A stretch of 48,575 nt of DNA from an uncultured Thermomicrobia bacterium (GCA_937968015.1 CALBSO010000135.1:1-48575), one strand, 5' to 3'; shown: positions 8,191 to 17,071, counted from the first letter of the stretch. Notes: generated by a model not told the origin, from the sequence alone. Translations and numbers: made by a program.

Positions 8191-8703
8191 ATGAGTGGAT
8201 TAGGAATCCGAGTCCCTGATCTCATCTTCCAGATTATTGCCTTCATTCTGCTGGTCTGGTTACTGAACCGCTATGCCTTCAAACCGATTTTGAAGGTGCT
8301 CGACGAGCGCGCGGCACGCGTGCGTGAGAGCCTCGAAGCGGCGGAGCGCGCCCGCGCGGAAGTCGCGCAGGCCGAGCAGCGCAGCCTTGAGGAATTGCAG
8401 GCGGCGCGCGTGCAGGCGCAGGAAATCGTGGCGCGTGCCCGCGAGCAGAGTGAGCAGACGATCGCGCAATCCCGCGCCGCTGCGCGCGAAGAGGCCGAGA
8501 AGGTGAAGGTGCAGTTCGAGGCGCAGATGCATGCCGACCAGGCGCGCGCCCGCGATGAACTGCGGCATGAAGTCGCGGATCTCGCGATCCTTGCCGCCAG
8601 CCGGGTCGTGCGCCGCTCGCTCGACCCTGAGCAGCATCGCCAATTGATCGAAGAGACGCTGCGCGAGGCGGTAGACGGCCAGCAAGGTCGCGCGGCTGAT
8701 TGA
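8191..8703 (+). CDS. atpF: ATP synthase F0 subunit b
   Basis: A 170-residue stator stalk subunit: one N-terminal membrane helix (about 8-25, LIFQIIAFILLVWLLNRYAF) followed by a long, highly charged coiled coil (about 35-145) rich in Ala, Glu, Arg and Gln, and a C-terminal segment (LAILAASRVVRRSLD) that binds the delta subunit. It anchors the F1 head to subunit a. The ATG at 8191 has only a weak purine-rich site upstream. The stop codon is the first three bases of the heptamer repeat that follows. Confidence 0.93.
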   Translation: MSGLGIRVPDLIFQIIAFILLVWLLNRYAFKPILKVLDERAARVRESLEAAERARAEVAQAEQRSLEELQAARVQAQEIVARAREQSEQTIAQSRAAAREEAEKVKVQFEAQMHADQARARDELRHEVADLAILAASRVVRRSLDPEQHRQLIEETLREAVDGQQGRAAD

Positions 8704-8778
8704 GCAATGAGCAATGAGCAATGCGTGATGAGTGGAGGCGCCAATCCCCTCATTGCTCATTGCTCGGCACTCATTGCT
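8702..8778. repeat. heptamer-repeat hairpin between atpF and atpH
   Basis: Three tandem copies of GAGCAAT (8702-8722) are followed, after a 27-base spacer, by the complementary arm TCATTGCTCATTGCTC (8750-8765) and another TCATTGCT at 8771-8778. It overlaps the atpF stop codon and fills the 98-bp gap to atpH inside the operon. Confidence 0.8.
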
Positions 8779-8801
8779 GGCAGTGACCGAAGGGAACGCG
8801 T

Positions 8802-9341
8802 ATGCCAGCAAATGCGGCCGCACGGCGCTACGCGCAAGCGGTCTTTGACATTGGAAAAGAGCAGAACACCCTGGCGGTGTGGGATGTGGACTTGCGGATT
8901 ATTCGGGAGACGCTTCAGGCGGAGCCGGCCTTGATGCGGGCATTCGAAAATCCGGAAACCTCACCGGCGGAGCAGCAGCGGCTCGTTGAGCGGCTGTTTT
9001 CTTCGTCGCTTACGCCCGCCGCCTACAAATTCGTTCGGCTGCTCCTGCGCAACCACCGGCTGATCCTGGCGCCGCAGGTGCAGGAGGCATTCGATGAGAT
9101 GTACCTCGCCGAGCAGGGCATCGCCTACGCTGATGTGACGACGGCGATCCCACTGACGGCGGACGAAGAGGCCCGCGTCGCGGCGTCGCTGACACGCTTC
9201 ACCGGCAAGACAATCAAATTGCGCGCGCATGTTGACCCCGAAATCATCGGCGGTATCCTCGCCCGCGTCGGCGATCAGTTGATAGATGGCACTGTGACCT
9301 CACAGCTCCGCCAACTCAAGAACCGCCTCGCCGCGGTCTAA
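8802..9341 (+). CDS. atpH: ATP synthase F1 subunit delta
   Basis: A 179-residue delta (OSCP) subunit linking the peripheral stalk to the top of the F1 head. The N-terminal helical domain begins ARRYAQAVFDIGKEQ, and the C-terminal domain carries the family signature VDPEIIGGILARVGDQLIDGTV. The length is typical. It starts at ATG 8802 with a GAAGGGAA site upstream, and lies 18 bp before atpA. Unlike its neighbours it is separated from the preceding gene by a repeat hairpin, which could uncouple its translation from atpF. Confidence 0.94.
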   Translation: MPANAAARRYAQAVFDIGKEQNTLAVWDVDLRIIRETLQAEPALMRAFENPETSPAEQQRLVERLFSSSLTPAAYKFVRLLLRNHRLILAPQVQEAFDEMYLAEQGIAYADVTTAIPLTADEEARVAASLTRFTGKTIKLRAHVDPEIIGGILARVGDQLIDGTVTSQLRQLKNRLAAV

Positions 9342-9359
9342 CAACAGTGGAGGTTTCTC

Positions 9360-10916
9360 ATGGCCGTACGCTCCGCGGAAATCCGCGACATTATCAGGCA
9401 GGAGATCGAGGGCTTCGATCAGGAAGCGACGGTGACGAACGTCGGCACGGTGATTGACGTCGGCGATGGTATCGCCCGCGTCTACGGCCTCTCGGACGTG
9501 CAAGCGAGTGAACTCGTCGAGTTCACACCCTCGACCGGCGAGACAATTGTCGGCATGGCGCTCAACCTCGAAGAGGACAATGTCGGTGTCATCATCTTCG
9601 GTGATTACACGGTCATCGAGGAAGGGACGACCGTCCGCACGACGGGCCGGATCGCACAGGTGCCGGTCGGCGACGCGCTGTTCGGGCGTGTCGTGAACGC
9701 GATCGGGCAGCCGATTGACGATAAAGGCCCGATCAAGACGGACAAGTTCCGCCCGATCGAGCGCATCGCGCCCGGTGTCATCACGCGCAAGTCGGTGAGC
9801 AGCCCCGTTCAGACCGGTGTCAAGGCGATTGACGCGATCATCCCGATTGGCCGCGGCCAGCGCGAACTGATCATCGGCGACCGGCAGACGGGCAAGACGG
9901 CAGTTTGCATTGACACGATCATCAATCAGAAAGGCAAAGACCTCTGGTGCATCTATGTCGCTATCGGCCAGAAACAGTCCCAGATTGCCCAGGTCGTCGC
10001 GACGCTCGAGCGGTTCGGTGCGATGGAATACACCACGGTCGTTGCCGCCAGCGCCTCGGACCCCGCGCCGCAGTGGTACATCGCGCCGTATGCGGGCTGC
10101 GCCATCGGCGAGGAAGTGATGGAATCCGGCCGCGACGCGCTGATTATCTACGACGATCTCTCCAAGCACGCGTGGGCATATCGCCAAGTCTCGCTCCTGC
10201 TGCGCCGCCCACCGGGCCGCGAGGCGTATCCCGGCGATGTCTTCTACCTGCACTCCCGCCTGCTGGAGCGCTCCGCCCGCCTGAATGAGGAGTACGGCGG
10301 CGGGTCGTTGACCGCGCTGCCGATCATCGAGACGCAGGCGAACGACATCTCCGCATACATTCCGACCAACGTCATCTCAATCACGGACGGTCAGATCTTC
10401 CTCGAATCTGATCTCTTCAACGCCGGTATCCGGCCCGCCGTGAATGTCGGCCTCTCCGTCTCCCGCGTCGGGTCGTCGGCGCAGACGCGCGCGATGAAGC
10501 GGGTCGCTGGGCGGATGAAGTCTGAACTGGCACAGTTCCGCGAGTTGGCAGCCTTCGCGCAGTTCTCCTCCGACCTCGACCGCGCGACCCGCGCGCAGAT
10601 TGACCGCGGCCAGCGCCTCACCGAACTCCTCAAGCAGCCGCAGTATGCGCCGGTCTCACTGGAAAATCAGGTCGTCTCAATTTTCGCCGGGACGAACGGC
10701 CTGATTGACGACATTCCGGTGCCCAGGGTGCGCGAGTTCGAGCGGCAATTGCTCGAGTTCATGGGGACGCAGCATCCGGAAATCCTCAAGACAATCGCCG
10801 ATTCCAAGGACTTGTCGAAAGAGAGCGAGGAAGCGCTGCGCTCGGCAATTGACGAGTTCAAGCGCGGTTCGACCTTCGCGCAACCGGCTACCGGTCGCGC
10901 TGCCGCGGCAAGTTAA
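9360..10916 (+). CDS. atpA: ATP synthase F1 subunit alpha
   Basis: A 518-residue alpha subunit of the F1 hexamer, which binds nucleotide at non-catalytic sites and supplies the arginine finger to beta. The N-terminal barrel has GTVIDVGDGIARVYGL, the P-loop is GDRQTGKT (173-180), and the family signature with the arginine finger is in PAVNVGLSVSRVGSSAQ. The start ATG at 9360 follows GGAGG. It is separated by 12 bp from atpG. Confidence 0.98.
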   Translation: MAVRSAEIRDIIRQEIEGFDQEATVTNVGTVIDVGDGIARVYGLSDVQASELVEFTPSTGETIVGMALNLEEDNVGVIIFGDYTVIEEGTTVRTTGRIAQVPVGDALFGRVVNAIGQPIDDKGPIKTDKFRPIERIAPGVITRKSVSSPVQTGVKAIDAIIPIGRGQRELIIGDRQTGKTAVCIDTIINQKGKDLWCIYVAIGQKQSQIAQVVATLERFGAMEYTTVVAASASDPAPQWYIAPYAGCAIGEEVMESGRDALIIYDDLSKHAWAYRQVSLLLRRPPGREAYPGDVFYLHSRLLERSARLNEEYGGGSLTALPIIETQANDISAYIPTNVISITDGQIFLESDLFNAGIRPAVNVGLSVSRVGSSAQTRAMKRVAGRMKSELAQFRELAAFAQFSSDLDRATRAQIDRGQRLTELLKQPQYAPVSLENQVVSIFAGTNGLIDDIPVPRVREFERQLLEFMGTQHPEILKTIADSKDLSKESEEALRSAIDEFKRGSTFAQPATGRAAAAS

Positions 10917-10928
10917 GGGGAGTGAGCG

Positions 10929-11816
10929 ATGCCTAGCGAACGAGACATCCGGACGCGCATCCGCTCCGTCCGCAATGTTTCTCAAATCACCCGCGCGATG
11001 GAGATGGTCGCCGCGTCGAAGATGCGCCGCGCGCAACAGCGGGTCGGGGCGAGCCGCCCGTACAGCGAGCGCTTGCGCGCGATGCTCGCCGATGTCGCCG
11101 CGATGGCGAGCGGCGCGGACGCGCAGGAGTATCCGCTCCTGCGCCAGCGCCCGGTGCGACGGGTTGAAGTGATCCTCGTCACAGGCGAACGCGGCCTCGC
11201 GGGGAGCCTCAACTCGAACATCATCCGACGCGCGACGCGCTTCCTCGTTGATGAGATGGAATCGCAACACGTCGAGGCGCAATTGATCACGGTCGGCCGG
11301 AAAGGGCGCGATTTCATGCGCCGCTATCAGCGCGAGATCGTTGCCGAGTTCATCGCCATTGGGGACCGGCCAACGCTCGCGGATGTTACCCCGATCGCGC
11401 GGATCGCGATGGATGACTACATCAGCGAGCGCGTGGACGCGGTCTATATCGCCTATACACGCTACGTCAATACCCTGACCCAGCGACCGGAACTGGTGAA
11501 GATCCTCCCCATCGAGCCGCCGGAAGAGCGACAAAAAGGCAAATACGGCGAGTACCTGTTCGAGCCAAGCCCGGAAGCCGTCCTCGAACAGATCCTGCCA
11601 CGCTTTGTGGAGATTTCGGTCTATCAGGCGATTCTCGAATCCATTGCCAGTTATTACAGCGCGCAGATGGTCGCGATGCGCAACGCGACGGACAACGCGA
11701 AGACCGTCGTCAGCGAGTTGCGTCTCGCACTGAACAAGGCGCGGCAGACGCGCATCACCAACGAAGTTGCGGAAATCAGCGCCGGTGCGAACGCGCTCGG
11801 CGAGGTTGCGGGCTAA
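10929..11816 (+). CDS. atpG: ATP synthase F1 subunit gamma
   Basis: A 295-residue central stalk subunit. Its N- and C-terminal helices form the rotating coiled coil: the N-terminal signature is IRSVRNVSQITRAMEMVAASKMRRAQ and the C-terminal one is MVAMRNATDNAKTVVSELRLALNKARQ. The middle Rossmann-like domain contains LVTGERGLAGSLNSN. It is preceded by AGGGGAGTGA immediately before the ATG. The 19-bp gap to atpD holds the atpD ribosome binding site. Confidence 0.97.
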   Translation: MPSERDIRTRIRSVRNVSQITRAMEMVAASKMRRAQQRVGASRPYSERLRAMLADVAAMASGADAQEYPLLRQRPVRRVEVILVTGERGLAGSLNSNIIRRATRFLVDEMESQHVEAQLITVGRKGRDFMRRYQREIVAEFIAIGDRPTLADVTPIARIAMDDYISERVDAVYIAYTRYVNTLTQRPELVKILPIEPPEERQKGKYGEYLFEPSPEAVLEQILPRFVEISVYQAILESIASYYSAQMVAMRNATDNAKTVVSELRLALNKARQTRITNEVAEISAGANALGEVAG

Positions 11817-11835
11817 TCACACAAGGAGGCTTTCG

Positions 11836-13275
11836 ATGGCTACCGCCGTCACAGAATCTCAGGCAACGGCACAGCGCAAGGCGACGGGACACGTCACGCA
11901 GATCCGTGGCGTCGTCGTGGATGTCGAGTTCCCGCCGGACGAACTGCCGGAGATTTACAACGCCGTCCAGACGGTCATGCCGGATGGATCAACGCTCACA
12001 TTGGAAACGCAGCAACATCTCGGCAACGATACGGTGCGCGCGGTCGCGATGTCCACGACGGACGGCCTGCGGCGCGGTCAGGAGGCGTGGGACACCGGCT
12101 CGCCGATCACCGTTCCGGTCGGCCCGGAAACGCTCGGCCGCATCTTCGATGTGACTGGCAACACAATTGACAACAAGGGCCCAGTCGTGACCGAGCAGCG
12201 CTACTCCATCCACCGCCCCGCCCCGTCGTTCGAGGATCAAATGACTGAGGTACAGGTCTTCGAGACGGGGATTAAGGTCATTGACCTGATCGCGCCGTTC
12301 ACGCAGGGCGGCAAGATGGGTCTCTTTGGTGGCGCGGGCACCGGCAAGACGGTCATTTTGCAGGAATTGATCCGCAACATCGCGGCGGAGCATGGTGGCT
12401 TCTCGGTCTTCGCCGGTGTGGGCGAACGCTCTCGCGAGGGGAACGACCTTTATCACGAGATGACGGACTCCGGGGTGATTGACAAGACCGTGATGGTCTT
12501 TGGCCAGATGAACGAGCCGCCAGGCGCGCGCCTCCGTGTCGGCCTCACCGGCGTGACGATGGCCGAGTATTTCCGTGATGTCGAGGGGCGCGACGTGCTC
12601 CTCTTCATTGACAACATTTTCCGCTTCGTGCAGGCGGGGTCGGAAGTCTCCGCGCTCCTCGGCCGGATGCCGAGCGCCGTGGGCTATCAGCCAACGCTCG
12701 CCTCCGAGATGGGGCAGTTGCAGGAGCGGATCACCAGCACGCGCAAAGGCTCGATCACCTCAGTGCAGGCGATCTACGTCCCCGCCGACGACTACACCGA
12801 TCCCGCGCCCGCCACGACGTTCGCGCACCTTGACGGCTCGATCAACCTCGAACGAGCCCTGACCGAGCAGGGCCTCTATCCGGCGGTTGACCCGCTGGCA
12901 TCGTTCTCACGCATTCTCGATCCGAATGTCGTCGGTGACGAGCATTACAACACCGCGCGCGAGGTGCAGCAAGTCCTCCAGCGGTACAAGGACTTGCAGG
13001 ACATCATCGCTATCCTCGGCATCGAGGAACTCTCGGAGGATGACAAACTGACCGTGGCACGCGCGCGCAAGATGCAACGGTTCCTCACCCAACCAATGTT
13101 TGTTGCAGAAACCTTCACCGGCTTGCCCGGCCAGTATGTCTCACGCGAGGAGACGGTGCGCGGCTTCCGCGAGATTCTTGCAGGGAAGCACGATGACCTC
13201 CCTGAGCAGGCGTTCTACTACGTCGGCACGATTGAAATGGCCATCGAGAAGGCCAAAGAATTGGCGAACGCGTAA
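11836..13275 (+). CDS. atpD: ATP synthase F1 subunit beta
   Basis: A 479-residue catalytic subunit. The N-terminal barrel contains QIRGVVVDVEFP, the P-loop is GGAGTGKT (165-172), the catalytic Glu is in GVGERSREGNDL, and the Walker B strand is RDVLLFIDNIFRF. The start is ATG 11836 after AAGGAGG; a longer in-frame start overlapping atpG has no such site. About 15 N-terminal residues are polar and non-conserved. After this gene the operon is interrupted by a 110-bp repeat-rich gap before atpC. Confidence 0.98.
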   Translation: MATAVTESQATAQRKATGHVTQIRGVVVDVEFPPDELPEIYNAVQTVMPDGSTLTLETQQHLGNDTVRAVAMSTTDGLRRGQEAWDTGSPITVPVGPETLGRIFDVTGNTIDNKGPVVTEQRYSIHRPAPSFEDQMTEVQVFETGIKVIDLIAPFTQGGKMGLFGGAGTGKTVILQELIRNIAAEHGGFSVFAGVGERSREGNDLYHEMTDSGVIDKTVMVFGQMNEPPGARLRVGLTGVTMAEYFRDVEGRDVLLFIDNIFRFVQAGSEVSALLGRMPSAVGYQPTLASEMGQLQERITSTRKGSITSVQAIYVPADDYTDPAPATTFAHLDGSINLERALTEQGLYPAVDPLASFSRILDPNVVGDEHYNTAREVQQVLQRYKDLQDIIAILGIEELSEDDKLTVARARKMQRFLTQPMFVAETFTGLPGQYVSREETVRGFREILAGKHDDLPEQAFYYVGTIEMAIEKAKELANA

Positions 13276-13281
13276 CGACCT

Positions 13282-13392
13282 AACCCCCCAAACCCCTTCC
13301 CTAATAAGGAAGGGGGAGCGAGGGAAAGCGTAGGGGCGCATCGCGATGCGCCCGGTTCCCCCTCCTTTTCGGGAGGGGGTCAGGGGGTAGGT
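13282..13392. repeat. GC-rich inverted repeats between atpD and atpC
   Basis: Three nested elements lie here: CCCCTTCCCTAATAAGGAAGGGG at its left edge (about 13290-13313), a central GGGGCGCATCGCGATGCGCCC palindrome (about 13332-13353), and CCCCCTCCTTTTCGGGAGGGGG on the right. Each can form a strong hairpin. The right end, GGGGGTAGGT, supplies the only purine-rich ribosome binding site for atpC. Confidence 0.75.
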
Positions 13393-13830
13393 ATGCCGAC
13401 ACTGACCTTTGAACTTGTCACCGCCGACCGCGTCGTCCTCCAGGAGGAGGGCGTGGATATGGTCGTTGCGCCCGGTGCGGACGGTGTGCTCGGTATCCTG
13501 CCGCGTCACGTCCCACTCATTACGACACTCCAGCCCGGAGAATTGCGAGTGAAGCGTGGCGGAGATGAAACGAGCCTGATTGTGACCGGCGGATTCATGG
13601 AAGTGACGCCGGAGAAGGTGCTCGTGCTTGCTGACGCGGCGGAACGATCCGACGAGGTTGACCTCGCACGTGCGGAAGAAGCGCGTCGCCGCGCCGAGGA
13701 GCGGCTTGCTGGCAGCCGGGAGACCGTGGATGCCGCACGGGCGGATGCAGCGCTGCGGCGGGCGATGGTGCGCATTCGCGTCGGGCAACGCCGTCGTTCA
13801 TCGGGCCGGGTGCGCGACGATCGCGGCTAA
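13393..13830 (+). CDS. atpC: ATP synthase F1 subunit epsilon
   Basis: A 145-residue epsilon subunit that couples gamma to the c-ring and can inhibit ATP hydrolysis. The N-terminal ten-strand barrel has the family motifs GADGVLGILPRHVPLIT and LQPGELRVK, and GGFMEVTPEKVLVLAD follows. The C-terminal helical hairpin (about 92-130) is rich in Ala, Arg and Glu, with a basic tail to residue 145. It is the last atp gene. Its ribosome binding site comes from the repeat region just upstream, so its expression may differ from the rest of the operon. Confidence 0.93.
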   Translation: MPTLTFELVTADRVVLQEEGVDMVVAPGADGVLGILPRHVPLITTLQPGELRVKRGGDETSLIVTGGFMEVTPEKVLVLADAAERSDEVDLARAEEARRRAEERLAGSRETVDAARADAALRRAMVRIRVGQRRRSSGRVRDDRG

Positions 13831-13859
13831 CCACGCGACGCCGGAAAGGGCATGACCGG

Positions 13860-15170
13860 ATGAGCGGAGAGATGATCTCCATTCGCGGCGGAGTGCCGCT
13901 GCACGGCGATGTGACGATTGGCGGCGCGAAGAACGCCGCATTGCCGATGATGGCCGCTTGCCTCCTCACCGAGGATGTCTGCACGCTCGAGAACGTGCCG
14001 AACCTCGCGGATGTGGAGGCGATGGCAGAACTGCTCCAATACCTCGGCGCGACGGTTGAGACTGATCCGGCCAACCATCGCGTGAAGATTTGCGCGAAGA
14101 CGATCCTACGCAACGACGCGCCGACCGCTCTCGTCGAGCGGATGCGGGCATCATTCCTCGTCACGAGCGCCCTGCTGGCGCGCACCGGCGAGATGGCCGC
14201 TGCCGTGCCGGGCGGATGCAAACTCGGTTCCCGCCCGGTGGATGTAGATGTGCGCGGATTCCAGCAACTCGGCGCGACGGTCGTGCAGGAGCGGGACGGC
14301 TATCGAGCCACCGCCGCGCGACTGCACGGCACAGACCTCTACCTCGATTACCCCTCCCATACCGGCACGGAAAACCTGATGATGGCCGCGACCCTCGCCG
14401 AGGGTGATACGACGATCATTAATGCCTCCAGAGAACCGGAGATCATCGCGCTCGGCGATTTCCTGAACCGAATGGGCGCGCACGTCCGTGGCATCGGGAC
14501 GAGCACAATCCGTATCCAGGGCAAACGGCAACTCTTCGGCGGGCACGGCGTCGTCGTACCCGACCGGCTCGAAGCGGGCACCTTCGCGATTGCCGCCGCG
14601 ATCACGCGCGGTGATGTGATCCTCCGCGCCGGCTCCATCGCGGATTTCGAGCAAGACGCCATGATGCCCGTCACGCAGAAACTACGCGAGGCGGGTATCA
14701 ATATCCAGTTCCTTGATTCCCGCACGATGCGCGTCACGGCGGGAAAGTTCCTGCACGCGGTGGATATTCAGGCGCTGCACTTCCCCGGCTTCCCGACCGA
14801 CCTACAGGCCGTCTTCGCCACGCTGATGACGCAGGCGCAAGGCGTCAGCACGATCTACGAACGCGTCTTCGATGATCGCCTCCGGTATGTCGGGGAGTTG
14901 CAGAAACTCGGCGCGGACATCGAGGTGCTCTCGAATACAAAGGCGCTCGTCCGTGGGCCGGTCCCCTTGCGCGGCCTGCCTGTCACTGCCCTCGATCTCC
15001 GGTGCGGCGCGGCGCTCGTCCTCGCCGGCCTCGCGGCGGACGGCACGACGACGATCCGCGCCGCGCACCATCTCCGGCGCGGCTACGAGCGGATGATCGA
15101 GAAAATGGCCGGCATCGGCGCCTATGCGACCTACGAAGTCACGGACTCCGCAGTTGCCCCTGCCGACTGA
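13860..15170 (+). CDS. murA: UDP-N-acetylglucosamine 1-carboxyvinyltransferase
   Basis: A 436-residue EPSP-synthase-fold enzyme that transfers enolpyruvate from PEP to UDP-GlcNAc, the first committed step of peptidoglycan synthesis. The family start GGAKNAALPMMAA gives Lys24/Asn25, and the catalytic Cys120 is in VPGGCKLGSRPVD. Because Cys and not Asp is present, fosfomycin sensitivity is expected at the target level. The gene begins 29 bp after atpC on the same strand and may be read from the atp operon. It is followed by mreB. Confidence 0.96.
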   Translation: MSGEMISIRGGVPLHGDVTIGGAKNAALPMMAACLLTEDVCTLENVPNLADVEAMAELLQYLGATVETDPANHRVKICAKTILRNDAPTALVERMRASFLVTSALLARTGEMAAAVPGGCKLGSRPVDVDVRGFQQLGATVVQERDGYRATAARLHGTDLYLDYPSHTGTENLMMAATLAEGDTTIINASREPEIIALGDFLNRMGAHVRGIGTSTIRIQGKRQLFGGHGVVVPDRLEAGTFAIAAAITRGDVILRAGSIADFEQDAMMPVTQKLREAGINIQFLDSRTMRVTAGKFLHAVDIQALHFPGFPTDLQAVFATLMTQAQGVSTIYERVFDDRLRYVGELQKLGADIEVLSNTKALVRGPVPLRGLPVTALDLRCGAALVLAGLAADGTTTIRAAHHLRRGYERMIEKMAGIGAYATYEVTDSAVAPAD

Positions 15171-15220
15171 GTCGCGGCTCCGTCTACTTCAACATACATA
15201 ATAATTATCGCCTGCCGCCC

Positions 15221-15249
15221 TTCTCTCCCGTGGTTATGTCGAGTATACT
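15221..15249 (+). promoter_or_regulatory. candidate promoter of mreB
   Basis: A good -10 box TATACT (15244-15249) lies about 60 bp before the mreB start. The -35 at 17 bp spacing (TTCTCT) is weak. An unusually AT-rich stretch (15191-15209) precedes it. Confidence 0.35.
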
Positions 15250-15310
15250 GACGGACGGCTCACGAGCATGGTCGCGAGCGTGCGGGCGACAGAGAGCGAA
15301 GGGGTATTTT

Positions 15311-16312
15311 TTGCCGAAGCAAATTGGCATTGACCTGGGTACGGCGAACGTCCTGGTCTATATGCGGGGTCGGGGCATCGTCATCAATGAACCGTCGGTT
15401 GTCGCCATTGGCACGCGAGATGGGCGCGTGAAGGCTGTTGGCCTCGAAGCGCGAGAAATGATTGGCAGGCACCCGGAGACGATCGAGGTCGTGCGGCCAA
15501 TGCGCGATGGCGTGATTGCGGACTACGTCGTCACGCAGGAAATGCTGAAGTACTTCATCACGAAGTCCTGCGGGCGCTTCTCGCTCGTCAAACCGGAAGT
15601 GATGATCTGCATTCCGGCGGGTGTGACGGGCGTGGAGACGCGCGCGGTGCGCGACGCGGCGTTGCAGGCGGGCGCGCGCCGTGCATACCTCATTCAGGAG
15701 CCGCTTGCCGCCGCGATCGGCGCGCGTATCCCGGTCGCTGATCCATCCGGCAACATGGTGATTGACATCGGTGGCGGCACGACGGAAGTCGCGGTCATCT
15801 CATTGAATGGGATCGTTGTGGCACGCTCGATTCGCGTTGGCGGCAACAAGTTCGATGATGCGATTGCCAACTACATCAAGCGGAAGTACAACCTCGCGAT
15901 CGGCGAGCGGACGGCGGAGGAGATCAAAATCCTGATGGGCAGCGCGATGCCGCTCGATGAAGATGTCGTCATGGACGTTCGCGGAAGGGATCAAGTTGCC
16001 GGTTTGCCGCGCACTATCCAGATTCACGCGAACGAAGTGACCGAGGCGATGACCGAACCGCTCGAAGCGATTATCGGCGCGGTGCGCGGTGTCCTCGAAG
16101 AGACGCCACCCGAGCTCTCGTCCGACATCATTGATAAGGGCATGATCCTGACGGGCGGCGGCGCGCTCTTGCGGAACCTGAACGAATTGCTGACGGAAGT
16201 GACCGGTGTCCCTTGCTACGTCGCGGAAGACCCGCTTTCCTGCGTTGCGGTGGGCACCGGTCTTGCCCTCGAACACCTTGACGTCCTCCGTGACAGCCTC
16301 GACACGATGTAG
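15311..16312 (+). CDS. mreB: rod shape-determining protein MreB/Mbl
   Basis: A 333-residue bacterial actin that organises the elongation machinery under the membrane. Phosphate-binding loops are IGIDLGTANVLVY (about 4-16) and VIDIGGGTTEVAVIS; the adenosine motif is GMILTGGGALLRNLNELL. The start is read as TTG at 15311, where the product begins PKQIGIDLGTANV as in other MreB proteins, with GAAGGGGT just upstream. Longer in-frame starts add residues outside the family's length and overlap murA. RodA, its usual partner, is encoded on the opposite strand at 18929. Confidence 0.94.
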   Translation: MPKQIGIDLGTANVLVYMRGRGIVINEPSVVAIGTRDGRVKAVGLEAREMIGRHPETIEVVRPMRDGVIADYVVTQEMLKYFITKSCGRFSLVKPEVMICIPAGVTGVETRAVRDAALQAGARRAYLIQEPLAAAIGARIPVADPSGNMVIDIGGGTTEVAVISLNGIVVARSIRVGGNKFDDAIANYIKRKYNLAIGERTAEEIKILMGSAMPLDEDVVMDVRGRDQVAGLPRTIQIHANEVTEAMTEPLEAIIGAVRGVLEETPPELSSDIIDKGMILTGGGALLRNLNELLTEVTGVPCYVAEDPLSCVAVGTGLALEHLDVLRDSLDTM

Positions 16313-16320
16313 AGATTCTT

Positions 16321-16581
16321 TCATTTTCCCCGGTCTTGAGCGGCGGCGACTTCGGGGCGAATGGCGTCGGGAACGTCATCGAGCGAGGCCCAGCCGTAGT
16401 AGACGAGACAGCCCCAGCAATTGACGCGATGATAATTGCCGATTTCGACGTATATCTCGCCGGGCCGGACGGTGCGGCGGCCGCATCCGCAGGGCATCGC
16501 CGCATCCGCGCGGCGGACTTCGTGAGGCCACGGAATACGAAACGTTGGCGTGTCGTCAGGGATTGGGGATGTTGGCGGCAC
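16321..16581 (-). CDS. small CxC/CxxC protein, unknown function
   Basis: An 86-residue protein that I do not recognise. Its middle has two cysteine pairs, PCGCGRRT and NCWGCLVYYGW, spaced about 20 residues apart, which suggests a single zinc site. Between them is RPGEIYVEIGNYHRVN. It overlaps the end of the FtsB-like gene by 26 bp in another frame on the same strand, so the two may be translationally coupled. A shorter start at the Met before CGCG (16497) is possible. It converges with mreB with only 8 bp between the stops. Confidence 0.5.
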   Translation of the reverse strand: MPPTSPIPDDTPTFRIPWPHEVRRADAAMPCGCGRRTVRPGEIYVEIGNYHRVNCWGCLVYYGWASLDDVPDAIRPEVAAAQDRGK

Positions 16582-16963
16582 GAAGCAGCGCCTTCCAGTC
16601 CGTTGAACGCGGCGCTTGTGGCAGGTGTGGATCGCCGCTTCCCTGCCATGTGACGATGAAGAGCGTCTCGTCCGGTCGCGCGAGCATCAGCGTATGGCGC
16701 GCGACGAGTGTCGCGTATTGTGCGTAATGGACAGGATCATTCAAGGCCATGACCTCGGCAGTCAGCGTCTGCTGCGCGCGGCGCGCGTCGTCGAGATCAT
16801 GTTGCCGCGCCGCGACTTCCGTAGAAAGCGTGCGCGCCGTCCGCTCCTGGCGAATGAAGCCGACGGATGCGTACCCCGTCGCGAGCAGCAGCCCAAGGAT
16901 GATGAGGATGCGTTGCAACCGCGCGATCACGTACGCCATACGTTGTCTCACCGTTTGACGCAT
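16556..16963 (-). CDS. FtsB/DivIC-like septum protein
   Basis: A 135-residue bitopic membrane protein: a short basic cytoplasmic start, one membrane helix (ILIILGLLLATGYASVGFI, about 17-35), then a coiled coil (about 38-70, RTARTLSTEVAARQHDLDDA) and a small extracytoplasmic domain with DPVHYAQYATLVARHTLML. The layout matches FtsB/DivIC, which joins FtsL and FtsQ to switch on septal wall synthesis. The start at ATG 16963 is preferred because the longer reading frame would run through the promoter-like sequence at 17006-17034. It follows gatA on the same strand. Confidence 0.72.
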   Translation of the reverse strand: MRQTVRQRMAYVIARLQRILIILGLLLATGYASVGFIRQERTARTLSTEVAARQHDLDDARRAQQTLTAEVMALNDPVHYAQYATLVARHTLMLARPDETLFIVTWQGSGDPHLPQAPRSTDWKALLRAANIPNP

Positions 16964-16992
16964 CGCACCAACCCCATGCAAGACCTGAGAAC

Positions 16993-17034
16993 CGTACATG
17001 TACGTACAGTAGCCGCCTGTCCCTACCACGTCAA
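16993..17034 (-). promoter_or_regulatory. candidate promoter and palindrome before the FtsB-like gene
   Basis: On the minus strand TTGACG (17029-17034) and TACTGT (17006-17011) are 17 bp apart. A perfect 12-bp palindrome CGTACATGTACG (16993-17004) lies where the transcript should start, which is a plausible operator. Confidence 0.4.
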
Positions 17035-17071
17035 GCCTCAGATTTTCCGTACTCTTCGGATTGTCGCTTCA

